NCBI RefSeq assembly: GCF_018279165.1
Contig: NZ_CP047289.1
Location: forward strand, 1,300,501 to 1,364,500
DNA: 64,000 nucleotides
Source: Falsirhodobacter algicola
GTDB taxonomy: Bacteria > Pseudomonadota > Alphaproteobacteria > Rhodobacterales > Rhodobacteraceae
Direction of reading: 5' to 3'
How positions within the stretch are numbered: the stretch's first letter is position 1; every line of letters starts with the position of its first letter. The position numbers and the translations under genes were made by a program. Below, in pieces: positions 1 through 8,316 of this stretch. The notes under the pieces are model-generated. The model worked only from the letters and a program-made list of their open reading frames with translations. It was not told where the DNA came from and made no database searches.

Positions 1-1008
1 GGCCAGTTGTTCGAAACGATGGCCCGGCGCGGCCGTCTGACCGCCGAACGCGCCGCCGCCCCCCGGATCGATTTCCCAGACGAACTCGTGCAGGTCGCCT
101 CGGGGCGCGCCGACATCGCGGCCCTTCTGGACGGGCAGTCGGCGCTCTTTACCGCGCGGCGCGACACGCTGGATCGGCAGGTCGCTCAGCTGGGCCAACG
201 GCAGGACCAGATCCGCAGCCAAATCGGCGGGGTGGACGCGCAGATGGCCGCCCTCGTGACGCAGCAGACGCTCATCGCGCAGGAGTTGGAGGCGCAGTGC
301 AAACTCCTCGCCCTCGGTCTGACGCAGTTGAGCCGGGTGCTGGCGCTGGAGCGGGAGGAGGCGCGCCTTCAGGGCAGCACCGGCGAGTTGACCGCCCAGC
401 GCGCCGAGGCCGAGGGCCGCATGACCGAATATGCGATGGAGGCCTTGCGCCTCGAAGCCTCGCGCCGCGAAGAGGCGGAAACCGCCCTGCGCGACCTTGG
501 CCCGCAGGAGATGGAGCTGGCCGAGCGCCGCCGCGCGCTGATCCAGAAACTCTCCCGGCTGGATATCCGGGCGCCGGTGGCGGGCGTCGTTCTGGGCCTG
601 TCGGTCACGACGCCGCGCGCGGTGCTGCAGGCGGCGCAGCCTGCGCTGTATCTGATCCCGCAGGACCGCCCCCTCGTGGTGGAGGCGCGGCTGCCCGCCA
701 TCAATATCGACGAGGTGGCGACCGGTCAGCCCGTCCGCGTCCTCTTCACCGCCTTTTCGGGCCGCGCCACGCCCGAACTCGCGGGGCATCTGTCGCTCGT
801 ATCGGCCGATGCCCTGCGGGACGAGGCGACGGGCGCCAGCTATTACCGAGTGGAGGTGACGCTGGACGACACCGCCGCCCTTGGCGGGCGGGCGCTCGTG
901 CCCGGCATGCCCGTGGAGGCGTTCATCGCCACCGGCGATCGCAGCCCCCTTGGCTATCTGACGGCCCCGTTCACCGGCTATTTCCGGCACGCCTTCCGGG
1001 AAAGCTGA
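1..1008 (+). CDS. HlyD-family membrane-fusion (periplasmic adaptor) protein, 5' partial
   Basis: The frame is already open at base 1, so the N-terminal membrane anchor and first half-lipoyl region lie outside the window. What remains has a long Ala/Glu/Arg/Gln-rich coiled coil (about residues 40-185), then the returning half-lipoyl strand around SRLDIRAPVAGVVLGLS, then a beta-barrel region with LVVEARLPAINIDEVATGQP, ending in GYFRHAFRES. This is the order seen in HlyD/PrtE-type adaptors that bridge an inner-membrane ABC exporter and an outer-membrane channel in type I secretion. The sequence shows the architecture; which substrate is exported is unknown because the partner genes would lie to the left. 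An EmrA-like adaptor is the alternative, but the coiled coil length favours type I secretion. Confidence 0.85.
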   Translation, partial: GQLFETMARRGRLTAERAAAPRIDFPDELVQVASGRADIAALLDGQSALFTARRDTLDRQVAQLGQRQDQIRSQIGGVDAQMAALVTQQTLIAQELEAQCKLLALGLTQLSRVLALEREEARLQGSTGELTAQRAEAEGRMTEYAMEALRLEASRREEAETALRDLGPQEMELAERRRALIQKLSRLDIRAPVAGVVLGLSVTTPRAVLQAAQPALYLIPQDRPLVVEARLPAINIDEVATGQPVRVLFTAFSGRATPELAGHLSLVSADALRDEATGASYYRVEVTLDDTAALGGRALVPGMPVEAFIATGDRSPLGYLTAPFTGYFRHAFRES

Positions 1009-1065
1009 CTTGCCGGGCGGCCCCCGCCCCGTTAGCGTCTGCGCACAAGACAACGGAGCCTGCGC

Positions 1066-1524
1066 ATGACCATCGAAACCCGCCTTGCCGAACTGGGCCT
1101 GACCCTTCCCGACGCCCCGGCACCGGCCGCCAATTATGTGCCCTTCGTGCGCACGGGCAGCCAGCTGTTCATCTCGGGGCAGATCAGCCAGACGGCCGAA
1201 GGTCGGATCACCGGCAAGCTGGGCGCCGACATGACGCTGGAACAGGGCGCCGAGGCCGCGAAGGCCTGCGCGCTGAGCCTGATCGCCCAAGCCCGCGCCG
1301 CCTGCGACGGCGATCTGGAGCGGGTGGTCCGCCTCGTGAAGCTCGTCGGTTTCGTCAACTCCACCCCCGATTTCACGCAGCAGCCGCAGGTCATCAATGG
1401 CGCGTCCGATCTGATGGTCGCGGTCTTTGGCGATGCCGGACGCCATGCCCGCTCCGCCGTCTCTGCCGCCAGCCTGCCGATGGGCGTCGCGGTGGAGATC
1501 GAGGCCGTGTTCGAGATCCGCTGA
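1066..1524 (+). CDS. RidA/YjgF-family protein lacking the archetypal Arg
   Basis: 152 residues, somewhat longer than the 125-130 of E. coli RidA. The Rid fold is recognisable from LFISGQI (residues 34-40), the central VVRLVKLVGFVNS and the C-terminal PMGVAVEIEAVFEIR. Archetypal RidA hydrolyses reactive enamine/imine intermediates (such as 2-aminoacrylate from PLP enzymes) using an Arg in the motif ARLP; here the matching position reads ASLP with Ser136, so the classical deaminase activity is doubtful and it probably belongs to a non-archetypal Rid subgroup. ATG at 1066 follows a CGGAG ribosome site. Its stop TGA overlaps the next gene's ATG by one base (TGATG), so it is translationally coupled to the glycerophosphodiesterase. 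Confidence 0.88.
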   Translation: MTIETRLAELGLTLPDAPAPAANYVPFVRTGSQLFISGQISQTAEGRITGKLGADMTLEQGAEAAKACALSLIAQARAACDGDLERVVRLVKLVGFVNSTPDFTQQPQVINGASDLMVAVFGDAGRHARSAVSAASLPMGVAVEIEAVFEIR

Positions 1525-2282
1525 TGCGCCTGCCCCTGCCCCCTCCGTTCCTGCGCCGCCCCATCGCGCACCGCGCCCTGCATGACCGGGCCGCCGGGCG
1601 GGTGGAAAACTCGCGCGCGGCCATCCGCGCGGCGGTGGAGGCGGGGTACGGCATCGAAATCGATCTGCAACTGTCCTCGGACGGGGTGCCGATGGTGTTC
1701 CACGACGACACGCTCGACCGGCTGACGGAGGCCGCCGGGCCGGTTCGCAGCCGCACCGCCGCCGATCTCGGCGCGCTGACGCTGCGCGATGCCGGCGACG
1801 GCATCCCGACCTTGGCCGAGGTGCTGGGCATCGTCGGAACCGCCGTGCCCCTGCTGATCGAACTCAAGACCCAGTATCCCGCCGATGGCGCGCTGGAGCG
1901 GGCGACCGCCGCCGCGCTGCAACGCCATGCGGGGCCGGTGGCCGTGATGGGCTTTTCGCCCGATTCGGTGGCGCTGATGGCCGAACTCGCCCCCACGATA
2001 CCGCGGGGGATCACCACCTGCTCGTATCGTTACGAAGACTGGCCCCGGCTGACGCGGCGCGATTGCGATCTGCTGCGCGAGATTCCCGATTACGAACGGG
2101 TGGAGGCGAGCTTCATCTCGCACGAAGCGGCGGATCTGGGCCGCGACCGGGTGGCCGAACTGAAGGCCGAAGGCGCGGTGATCCTGTGCTGGACCATTCG
2201 CAGCCAGCATGCCGAGGACGAGGCCCGGCGCATTGCCGACAATGTGACCTTCGAAGGCTACCGGGCGGCGAAACCGGCTTGA
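1524..2282 (+). CDS. glycerophosphodiester phosphodiesterase family protein
   Basis: 252 residues, the full length of a cytoplasmic UgpQ-like enzyme, which hydrolyses glycerophosphodiesters to sn-glycerol 3-phosphate plus an alcohol. The GDPD fingerprint is complete: His16-Arg17, Glu28-Asn29, Glu45 and Asp47 (EIDLQLS), and His60 in VFHDDTLDRLT; the distal IELKTQ (about residue 113) and the C-terminal CWTIR are also typical. No signal peptide is evident, so it should act in the cytosol. The start ATG lies inside the stop of the RidA-like gene (TGATG), which fixes the start and implies translational coupling. A role in phospholipid head-group recycling is inferred from the family only. Confidence 0.9.
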   Translation: MRLPLPPPFLRRPIAHRALHDRAAGRVENSRAAIRAAVEAGYGIEIDLQLSSDGVPMVFHDDTLDRLTEAAGPVRSRTAADLGALTLRDAGDGIPTLAEVLGIVGTAVPLLIELKTQYPADGALERATAAALQRHAGPVAVMGFSPDSVALMAELAPTIPRGITTCSYRYEDWPRLTRRDCDLLREIPDYERVEASFISHEAADLGRDRVAELKAEGAVILCWTIRSQHAEDEARRIADNVTFEGYRAAKPA

Positions 2283-2313
2283 CGCCGGCGGGCCGTGCAT
2301 CAGCATTGCGGGC

Positions 2314-3480
2314 ATGAGCATCCCGATCGAACTGACCGCGCATGACGGCTTCGGCGCCATTCCCGCCGAGGTCTGGGACGCGCTGGCCCAGCCCGGGCCG
2401 GGGCGCCCGCTGGACCCATTCACCACGCACCGCTTCCTGATGGCGCTGGAGGCGAGCGGCTCCACCGGTGCAGGCAGCGGTTGGCAGGCCCGCCCCCTGA
2501 CGGCCAGCATCGACGGCCGCGTCGTCGCCGCCGCCCCGCTTTATGTGAAGGGGCACAGCCAAGGCGAATACATCTTCGATTTCGGTTGGGCGGATGCCTA
2601 TGAACGGGCGGGCGGCGAGTATTACCCCAAGATTCAGATCGCCGTTCCCTTCACCCCTGCCACCGGCCGCCGCTTTCTGACCCTGCCGGGGTTCGAGGAT
2701 ACGGGCCGCGCCGCGCTGATGCAGGGGGCGATCGCGCTCGCCGAACAGAACGGCCTGTCTTCGGTCCACGCCACCTTCTGCACCGAGGCCGAGGCCGAGG
2801 CCGGCGCGGACTTGGGCCTGATGCCCCGCGCCAGCCAGCAGTTCCACTGGCAGAACCGCGGTTATGACAGTTTCGACGCCTTCCTTGCCGATCTTTCGAG
2901 CCGCAAGCGCAAGACCATCCGCAAGGAGCGCGAGGGCGCGATGGCCTTCGGCGGCACCATCCACAGCCTGACCGGCGCCGATCTGCGCCCCGAACATTGG
3001 GACGCTTTCTGGCGCTTCTATCAGGATACCGGCGCGCGCAAATGGGGCCAGCCCTATCTGACGCGGGCCTTCTTCGACGAGATCCACCGCAGCATGGCCG
3101 ATGACATCCTTCTGGTCATGGCCGAGCGGGAGGGCCGCTGGATCGCCGGCGCACTGAACTTCATCGGGCGCGAGACGCTGTATGGCCGGTACTGGGGCAG
3201 TATCGAGCATCACCCCTTCCTGCATTTTGAGCTGTGCTACTACCGGGCGATGGATTGGGCGATCGCCCATGGCATTCCGCATGTGGAGGCGGGCGCGCAG
3301 GGCGAACACAAGCTGGCCCGCGGCTATCTGCCGACCGAGACGCATTCCCTGCATTGGATCGCCGATCCCGCCTTCCGCCGCGCCGTGGCGCAGTTCCTTG
3401 AGGCGGAGAAGGCGGCGGTGGACGAGGAGATCGAGATTCTGACCTCCTACGGTCCGTTCCGCCGCCTGTCCGAGGATTAG
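2314..3480 (+). CDS. GNAT/FemAB-like N-acyltransferase (DUF482 type)
   Basis: 388 residues, the usual length of the FemAB-like (PF04339) group, sometimes annotated peptidoglycan biosynthesis protein. Characteristic blocks are visible: EYIFDFGWADAYERAGGEYYPK (residues about 86-107), a conserved central RKRKTIRKERE (about 197-207), and a C-terminal acyltransferase section with HIPHVEAGAQGEHKLARGY-like spacing and PTETHSLHWI. Such proteins have a double GNAT fold; the true acyl donor and acceptor are not established. No signal peptide, so cytoplasmic. It is convergent with the peroxiredoxin gene, whose stop overlaps its own by four bases (TTAG). Assigned by family pattern; substrate unknown. Confidence 0.82.
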   Translation: MSIPIELTAHDGFGAIPAEVWDALAQPGPGRPLDPFTTHRFLMALEASGSTGAGSGWQARPLTASIDGRVVAAAPLYVKGHSQGEYIFDFGWADAYERAGGEYYPKIQIAVPFTPATGRRFLTLPGFEDTGRAALMQGAIALAEQNGLSSVHATFCTEAEAEAGADLGLMPRASQQFHWQNRGYDSFDAFLADLSSRKRKTIRKEREGAMAFGGTIHSLTGADLRPEHWDAFWRFYQDTGARKWGQPYLTRAFFDEIHRSMADDILLVMAEREGRWIAGALNFIGRETLYGRYWGSIEHHPFLHFELCYYRAMDWAIAHGIPHVEAGAQGEHKLARGYLPTETHSLHWIADPAFRRAVAQFLEAEKAAVDEEIEILTSYGPFRRLSED

Positions 3481-3965
3481 ACCGCCTGAAGCATCATGTC
3501 CGCACCGGACACTTCGCAGGTGCCGGGGCTTTCCTCCAGATGCAGCACGCGCACCTCGCCATCGACGACATGCATCGCATAGCGGCGCGAACGGCCCATC
3601 AGGCCCGGGCCGGGGGCGTCGAAGGCCATGCCGATATCTTGCGTGAACTCTCCACGCGGATCGCCCAGCAGGGTCAGACCGGCGTCGAGCGCGCCCGTCG
3701 CCTCGCCCCATGCCTTCATCACGAAGGCGTCGTTGACGCTGATGCAGATGATCTCCTCCACGCCCTTGGCGCGCAGGGCGTCGGCGTGGCGCACGAATCC
3801 GGGCATATGCGCGGAATGGCAGGTGGGCGTGAAGGCCCCCGGCACGGCGAAGATCACGACATTGCGGCCCTTGATATGGCGAGCAAGATCCACCTGCTCC
3901 ACCCCGTCGGCCCCGGCGCGTACCAGTTGCGCGCCCGGCAGGCGGTCTCCCTTGGCGATCGTCAT
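3477..3965 (-). CDS. peroxiredoxin, Prx5 (1-Cys/atypical 2-Cys) type
   Basis: 162 residues, normal for the Prx5/AhpE-like cytosolic thiol peroxidase that reduces H2O2 and alkyl hydroperoxides. The active-site loop PGAFTPTCHSAHMPG contains the peroxidatic Cys49 with the conserved Pro42 and Thr46; a second cysteine, Cys150 in SPGTCEVSG, may be the resolving residue. Arg128 in GRSRRYAM fits the catalytic Arg. The start chosen (3965) has GAGGGGA just upstream; longer in-frame starts add only non-conserved residues. It is divergent from an FAD-dependent reductase 75 bases away, so they may share a regulatory region, and it overlaps the GNAT gene tail-to-tail by four bases. Confidence 0.93.
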   Translation of the reverse strand: MTIAKGDRLPGAQLVRAGADGVEQVDLARHIKGRNVVIFAVPGAFTPTCHSAHMPGFVRHADALRAKGVEEIICISVNDAFVMKAWGEATGALDAGLTLLGDPRGEFTQDIGMAFDAPGPGLMGRSRRYAMHVVDGEVRVLHLEESPGTCEVSGADMMLQAV

Positions 3966-4040
3966 GCGATCCGTCCCCTCGTGTTGCGTTTCCGTGGCGG
4001 CCAGATATAGGCTCCGCCGCGCAAGGTGGGAATGGCAAAG

Positions 4041-5222
4041 ATGACGGATGTTGTGGTGGTGGGGGCCGGTCAGGCCGGCGCGGCATTGGCGGCGCGGCTG
4101 CGGGCCTTGGGCGCCGCAGGCCGCATCACCCTGATCGGAGAGGAGCCCCTGCCCCCCTATCAGCGCCCGCCTTTGTCCAAGGCCTACCTTCTGGGAGAGA
4201 TGGGCGCGGACCGCCTGACGCTGCGGGCGGACGGGTTCTGGGCCGATCAGGGGATCGATCTGCGCACCGGCGCCCGCGTGACGGCCATCGACCGAGCGGC
4301 GCGCATCGTCAGGATCGGGGATGAGGCGCTGCGCTATGACGCGCTGGCGCTGACGACGGGGTCGGTCGCCCGCCGCCTGCCAAGCCCGCTTTCCGGCGTC
4401 TTCGCCGTGCGCAGCAAGGCCGATGTGGATGCGCTGCGCCCGCATGTGGTGGCGGGTGCGCGCATGGTGATCGTCGGCGGCGGTTATATCGGGCTGGAGG
4501 CGGCGGCCGTCGCAGCGCAGCTCGGGCTGGAGGTGACGGTGATCGAGGCCGCCCCCCGCATCCTTGCCCGCGTCGCCGGAGAGCCGACCGCCGCCTTCTT
4601 CCGCGATCTGCACCGCGCCCATGGCGTGCGCCTTCTGGAAGGGACGCCCCTCGCGGGGCTGGAGGGGACGGAGCGCGTTCAGGCGGCGGTGCTGGCAGAC
4701 GGCAGGCGCATTCCCTGCGATCTGGTGGTTGCGGGGATCGGCGTCGATCCGGCCACCGCGCTGGCCGAGGCGGCGGGCCTTGCCATCCATAACGGCATCG
4801 CGGTGGATGCGCGGGGCCGCACTTCGGACCCGCATATCTGGGCCGCCGGCGATTGCACCAGCTTTCCCCATGACGGCGGCCGCATCCGCCTCGAATCCGT
4901 GCCCCACGCCATCGAACATGCCGAGGCGGTGGCCGCCAACATCCTCGGGGCCGATACCGATTACCGCGCCCGCCCATGGTTCTGGTCCGATCAATACGAT
5001 GTGAAGCTGCAGATCGCCGGGCTGAACACCGGCCATGACCGGGTGGTGACGCGGCAGGACGGCGGCACCTCGTTCTGGCATTTCGCGGGCCAGCGGCTGC
5101 TGGCGGTGGATGCGGCGGGCGATGCCCGCGCCTATATGACCGGCAAGCGCCTGATCGAGGCCGGACGCTCCCCCACCCCCGAGGCGGTCGCCACCGCCGC
5201 CCATCTGAAGGATCTGCTATGA
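4041..5222 (+). CDS. FAD-dependent NAD(P)H:ferredoxin/rubredoxin reductase family
   Basis: 393 residues from the chosen ATG (alternatives at 4032 and GTG 4026 add a few residues). N-terminal FAD Rossmann motif VVVGAGQAGAALAARL (residues 4-19), ferredoxin-reductase signature PPYQRPPLSKAYL (about 38-50), second dinucleotide motif VIVGGGYIGLEAA for NAD(P)H (about 145-157), and the FAD-closing WAAGDC (about 273-278), then the C-terminal dimerisation domain beginning WFWSDQYD. This is the BphA4/ThcD/AlkT type that passes electrons from NADH to a ferredoxin or rubredoxin. No ferredoxin or P450 gene is adjacent, so the partner is unknown. A weak sigma-70 candidate (TTGCGT 3984, TATAGG 4006) precedes it. 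Its stop overlaps the rsmD ATG (ATGA). Confidence 0.9.
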   Translation: MTDVVVVGAGQAGAALAARLRALGAAGRITLIGEEPLPPYQRPPLSKAYLLGEMGADRLTLRADGFWADQGIDLRTGARVTAIDRAARIVRIGDEALRYDALALTTGSVARRLPSPLSGVFAVRSKADVDALRPHVVAGARMVIVGGGYIGLEAAAVAAQLGLEVTVIEAAPRILARVAGEPTAAFFRDLHRAHGVRLLEGTPLAGLEGTERVQAAVLADGRRIPCDLVVAGIGVDPATALAEAAGLAIHNGIAVDARGRTSDPHIWAAGDCTSFPHDGGRIRLESVPHAIEHAEAVAANILGADTDYRARPWFWSDQYDVKLQIAGLNTGHDRVVTRQDGGTSFWHFAGQRLLAVDAAGDARAYMTGKRLIEAGRSPTPEAVATAAHLKDLL

Positions 5223-5779
5223 GGATCGTCGGCGGCCGCATGCGCGGCACCAAACTGGCCGAAGTCGGCAGCGGAGACCCGGCGGCGCATCTGCGCCCCA
5301 CCTCCGACCGAGTGCGGGAGGCGATCTTCAACCTTTTGGTGAATGGCGGGTATGGCGATCCGCTGACCGGGGCGCGGGTGCTCGACCTCTTTGCCGGGAC
5401 CGGCGCGCTGGGTCTGGAGGCGCTGAGCCGCGGCGCCGCCCGCGCCTCCTTCGTGGAGGATGGCACCGCCGGGCGCGCCCTTCTGCGCCGCAACGTGGAG
5501 ATCACGCGCAGTCAGGGCATTACCGACATCTGGCGCCGCGACGCGACCCGCATGGGCGAGAATCGCGGCGCGCCCTACGATTTGGTGTTTCTGGACCCGC
5601 CCTATGGCAAGGGGCTCGGGGAACAGGCGCTCGCCTCCTGCCGGGCGGGGGGGTGGCTTGCCCCCGGCTGTCTGATCGTCTGGGAGGAAGGCACCGCCCC
5701 GGCCGCGCCCGAGGGCTTCACCCTTCACGATCAGCGCCGCTATGGCGAAACGCACATCACCTTCCTGCAGGGGGCATGA
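5219..5779 (+). CDS. rsmD: 16S rRNA (guanine966-N2)-methyltransferase RsmD
   Basis: 186 residues, matching RsmD, which methylates G966 of 16S rRNA in the assembling 30S subunit. The N-terminal MRIVGGRMRGTKL and LRPTSDRVREAIFNLL are diagnostic; the SAM-binding loop is DLFAGTGALGLEALSRG (residues 56-72) and the N6/N2-methylase catalytic motif is DPPYG (126-130). The C-terminal RRYGETHITFL is also typical. It overlaps the preceding reductase by four bases and is followed after one base by a HAD phosphatase gene, so the three are likely cotranscribed. Confidence 0.95.
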   Translation: MRIVGGRMRGTKLAEVGSGDPAAHLRPTSDRVREAIFNLLVNGGYGDPLTGARVLDLFAGTGALGLEALSRGAARASFVEDGTAGRALLRRNVEITRSQGITDIWRRDATRMGENRGAPYDLVFLDPPYGKGLGEQALASCRAGGWLAPGCLIVWEEGTAPAAPEGFTLHDQRRYGETHITFLQGA

Positions 5780-5780
5780 C

Positions 5781-6422
5781 ATGACACGGGCCGTGATCTT
5801 CGACTGCGACGGCGTTCTGGTGGACAGCGAGGCGGTGGCGCTGAACCTGATCGTCCACGACATGTGCGCGCATGGCCTTCCCATGGACCATGAGGGCGCA
5901 GAGCGGCTGTTCGTCGGCGGCACGATCCCCGCCGTCTTTCACAAGGCGCGGAGCCTTGGCGCCGATCTGCCCGATGACTGGGTGCAGGATCTCTATGCCC
6001 GCATGTTCACCCAATTGCGGCAGCACACGCCGCTGATGCCGGGGATTCCGCAGCTTCTGGACCGGCTGGACGCGGCGGGCATTCCCTATGGCGTCGGATC
6101 GAACGGCACGACGGAAAAGATGGCCATCACCCTCGGCCAGCATCCCGATGTGTGGCGGCGGCTGAAGGGGCGGGTCTTTTCGGGGCAGGAACTGGGCGTG
6201 CCGAAGCCCGATCCGGGCCTCTATCTGCATGTCGCGCGGTTCCTCGGCCACGATCCGGCCGATTGCGTCGTGATCGAGGACAGCGCCACCGGCGCGCGCG
6301 CGGCGCGGCTGGCGGGGATTCCCTGCTATGGCTATGCGGCGGCGGACCATCCGGGCCTGCGGGCGGAAGGGGCCATCCTCTTCAACGACATGGCCGCGCT
6401 TCCCGGTCTTCTGGGCCTCTGA
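5781..6422 (+). CDS. HAD-superfamily hydrolase (phosphoglycolate/sugar phosphatase-like)
   Basis: 213 residues. HAD motif I is VIFDCDGVLVDSE with nucleophile Asp8 and acid/base Asp10; motif II is GSNGT (about residue 104), the motif III lysine lies in GVPKPDPGLYLHVA, and motif IV is VIEDSATGARAA. The alpha-helical cap between motifs I and II makes this subfamily IA, close to beta-phosphoglucomutase/YieH-like phosphatases acting on small phosphorylated metabolites. The exact substrate is not readable. The gene starts one base after the rsmD stop, and ends six bases from the convergent map stop; CTGAG-CGGG-CTCAG bridges the two stops. Confidence 0.88.
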   Translation: MTRAVIFDCDGVLVDSEAVALNLIVHDMCAHGLPMDHEGAERLFVGGTIPAVFHKARSLGADLPDDWVQDLYARMFTQLRQHTPLMPGIPQLLDRLDAAGIPYGVGSNGTTEKMAITLGQHPDVWRRLKGRVFSGQELGVPKPDPGLYLHVARFLGHDPADCVVIEDSATGARAARLAGIPCYGYAAADHPGLRAEGAILFNDMAALPGLLGL

Positions 6423-6428
6423 GCGGGC

Positions 6429-7238
6429 TCAGCCCCACGTGGGGTGGAATTTCCCGGCGGGGGAGAGGGTGAAGATCTCGCACCCGTCGGCGGTGACGCC
6501 GATGGAATGTTCGAACTGCGCCGACAGCGATTTGTCGCGCGTCACGGCGGTCCAGTCGTCGGCCAGCACCTTCGTTTCGGGACGGCCGAGGTTCACCATC
6601 GGTTCGATCGTGAAGATCATCCCCTCCTCCAGCACGGCGCCGGTGCCCGCGCGGCCGTAATGCAGCACGTTCGGCGCGGCGTGGAACACGCGGCCCAGAC
6701 CGTGGCCGCAGAAATCGCGCACCACGGACATGCGCTGCGCCTCGACGAAGGTCTGGATCGCGTGACCGATATCGCCGAAGGTGTTGCCCGGCTTCACCGC
6801 CGCGATGCCGCGCATCAGGGCGTCATGCGTCACCTCGATCAGGCGCTCGGCCTTGCGGGGCAGCGTGCCGGCAATATACATCCGGCTGGTATCGCCGAAC
6901 CAGCCATCCACGATCACCGTCACGTCGATGTTCAGGATGTCGCCGTCCTTCAGCACCTTCGGACCGGGAATGCCGTGGCAGACCACATGGTTGATCGAGA
7001 TGCAGGAGGCGTGTTGATAGCCCTTGTAGCCCTTGGTGGCCGAAACGGCACCATGACGCTCCACCTCGGCGTCGATGAAGGCATCGAGATCGCCCGTCGT
7101 CGCACCCGGCACGACCCGCGCCGCAACCGCGTCGAGGATCTCGGCCGCGACGGCCCCGGCCCGGCGCATGCCGGCATAATCCTCCGGCTCGTAGATGCGG
7201 ATTCCTTGGCGGGTGACGCGGCCTCGGGTCTCTTCCAA
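6429..7238 (-). CDS. map: type I methionyl aminopeptidase
   Basis: 269 residues from a TTG start at 7238, which is preceded by AGGAAAGGA at good spacing and gives the family-typical N-terminus EETRGRVTRQGIRIYEPED; no upstream ATG gives a better fit. Removes the initiator Met from nascent proteins. The five metal ligands are in place: Asp105 (LNIDVTV), Asp116 (GDTSRM), His179 (CGHGLGR), Glu212 (IEPM) and Glu243 (FEHS), plus substrate-binding His88. Single-copy essential enzyme in most bacteria. Convergent with the HAD gene; divergent from rsfS. Confidence 0.95.
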   Translation of the reverse strand: MEETRGRVTRQGIRIYEPEDYAGMRRAGAVAAEILDAVAARVVPGATTGDLDAFIDAEVERHGAVSATKGYKGYQHASCISINHVVCHGIPGPKVLKDGDILNIDVTVIVDGWFGDTSRMYIAGTLPRKAERLIEVTHDALMRGIAAVKPGNTFGDIGHAIQTFVEAQRMSVVRDFCGHGLGRVFHAAPNVLHYGRAGTGAVLEEGMIFTIEPMVNLGRPETKVLADDWTAVTRDKSLSAQFEHSIGVTADGCEIFTLSPAGKFHPTWG

Positions 7239-7474
7239 CGGATCGGTCCTTTCCTGTGCGGGCGACAAGATAACGTTTCCCGCCCATGAAAGCCAGCCCC
7301 GGGACTCGACCTTCGGGGGGAAAGCGGTTATGGGCTGCGGCTTGCCTTGGCCCGGAACCGCTTTGGTGATAGGCTGCCCCAGCGCCGGGGACATGCGGCG
7401 CGCCACTACTGGAGGACAATGTCCTGGCTCATTCCGATCCGTCGACCGGACTTCCGGTCGGGCCGCGCCCCGAC

Positions 7475-7846
7475 ATGAACGGCGCGGCGCAATCCCCCGA
7501 TGCGCAAAGCGAGGCGATCCTTGCACGCATCCTTCAGTCGCTTGACGACGACAAAGCCGAAGAGATCGTGCAGATCGATCTGCGCGGCCGCTCGGACATG
7601 GCCGATTACATGGTCATCTGCTCCGGCCGTTCGTCCCGTCAGGTCGCCTCCATCGCCGAAAAGCTGATGGAGAACGTCAAGCAGGACTTCGGCCGCCTTT
7701 CGAAGGTCGAAGGCAAGGACACCGGCGATTGGGTGCTGATCGACACGGGCGATGTCATCGTCCACGTCTTCCGCCCCGAAGTGCGCGAGTTCTACCAGCT
7801 CGAAAAGATGTGGCTGCCTGCGGACCAGCAACGCTCGCCTCTCTGA
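7475..7846 (+). CDS. rsfS: ribosome silencing factor RsfS
   Basis: 123 residues from ATG 7475. The RsfS/DUF143 fold is clear: [41 protein letters not shown] and [23 protein letters not shown]. It binds L14 of the large subunit and blocks subunit joining when nutrients are scarce. The start is uncertain: no ribosome site precedes ATG 7475, but GGAGG at 7411-7415 lies eight bases before an in-frame CTG at 7424, which would add 17 residues. The stop overlaps the rlmH ATG (TGATG), the usual coupling of these two ribosome genes. Confidence 0.93.
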   Translation: MNGAAQSPDAQSEAILARILQSLDDDKAEEIVQIDLRGRSDMADYMVICSGRSSRQVASIAEKLMENVKQDFGRLSKVEGKDTGDWVLIDTGDVIVHVFRPEVREFYQLEKMWLPADQQRSPL

Positions 7847-8316
7847 TGCGGGTGCATCTGTGCGCGGTCGGTCGTCTTCGGGCCGGCCCGGAAAAGGCGC
7901 TGGTGGACGATTACGTCACCCGCTTCGACCGGACGGGCCGCGCGCTCGGCCTCGGCCCTCTGACCCTGCACGAGGTGGAGGATCGCAAGGGCGGCGGCAT
8001 GGAGGCGGAAGCCGACCTCTTGGCCCGCGCCGTCCCGTCGGGCGCGTTGATCTGCGTCCTCGACGAACGCGGGCGCACCTTCTCCAGCCCCGAATTCGCC
8101 ACGCAGCTGGGACACTGGCGCGATGGCGGGCGGCAGGATGTCGCCTTTCTGATCGGCGGGGCGGACGGGCTGGCACCGGCGTTGCGCGATCGCGCCGATG
8201 CCGCACTGTCCTTCGGGCGGATGGTCTGGCCGCATATGCTGGTGCGCGCCATGCTGACCGAGCAGCTTTACCGCGCGGCCTCCATCCTTGCCGGATCGCC
8301 CTATCACCGCGTCTAG
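7846..8316 (+). CDS. rlmH: 23S rRNA (pseudouridine1915-N3)-methyltransferase RlmH
   Basis: 156 residues, the standard size of this SPOUT-family enzyme, which methylates pseudouridine 1915 in helix 69 of assembled 70S ribosomes. Markers are the N-terminal [12 protein letters not shown], the SAM knot [14 protein letters not shown] (about residues 102-115) and the C-terminal [17 protein letters not shown] followed by the conserved GSPYHR. Overlaps rsfS by one base. Convergent with the GH13 gene, with which it shares the four bases CTAG, each strand reading TAG as stop. Confidence 0.95.
   Translation: MRVHLCAVGRLRAGPEKALVDDYVTRFDRTGRALGLGPLTLHEVEDRKGGGMEAEADLLARAVPSGALICVLDERGRTFSSPEFATQLGHWRDGGRQDVAFLIGGADGLAPALRDRADAALSFGRMVWPHMLVRAMLTEQLYRAASILAGSPYHRV

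Noticed and set aside
6415-6431. CTGAG-CGGG-CTCAG between the HAD and map stops as a terminator
   Set aside because: Five-pair stem without T tract; noted only as a stop-codon symmetry.
7321-7410. Sigma-70 promoter for rsfS
   Set aside because: TTG-like and TATA-like hexamers are present, but at 14-15 or 19-20 base spacing, so not supported.
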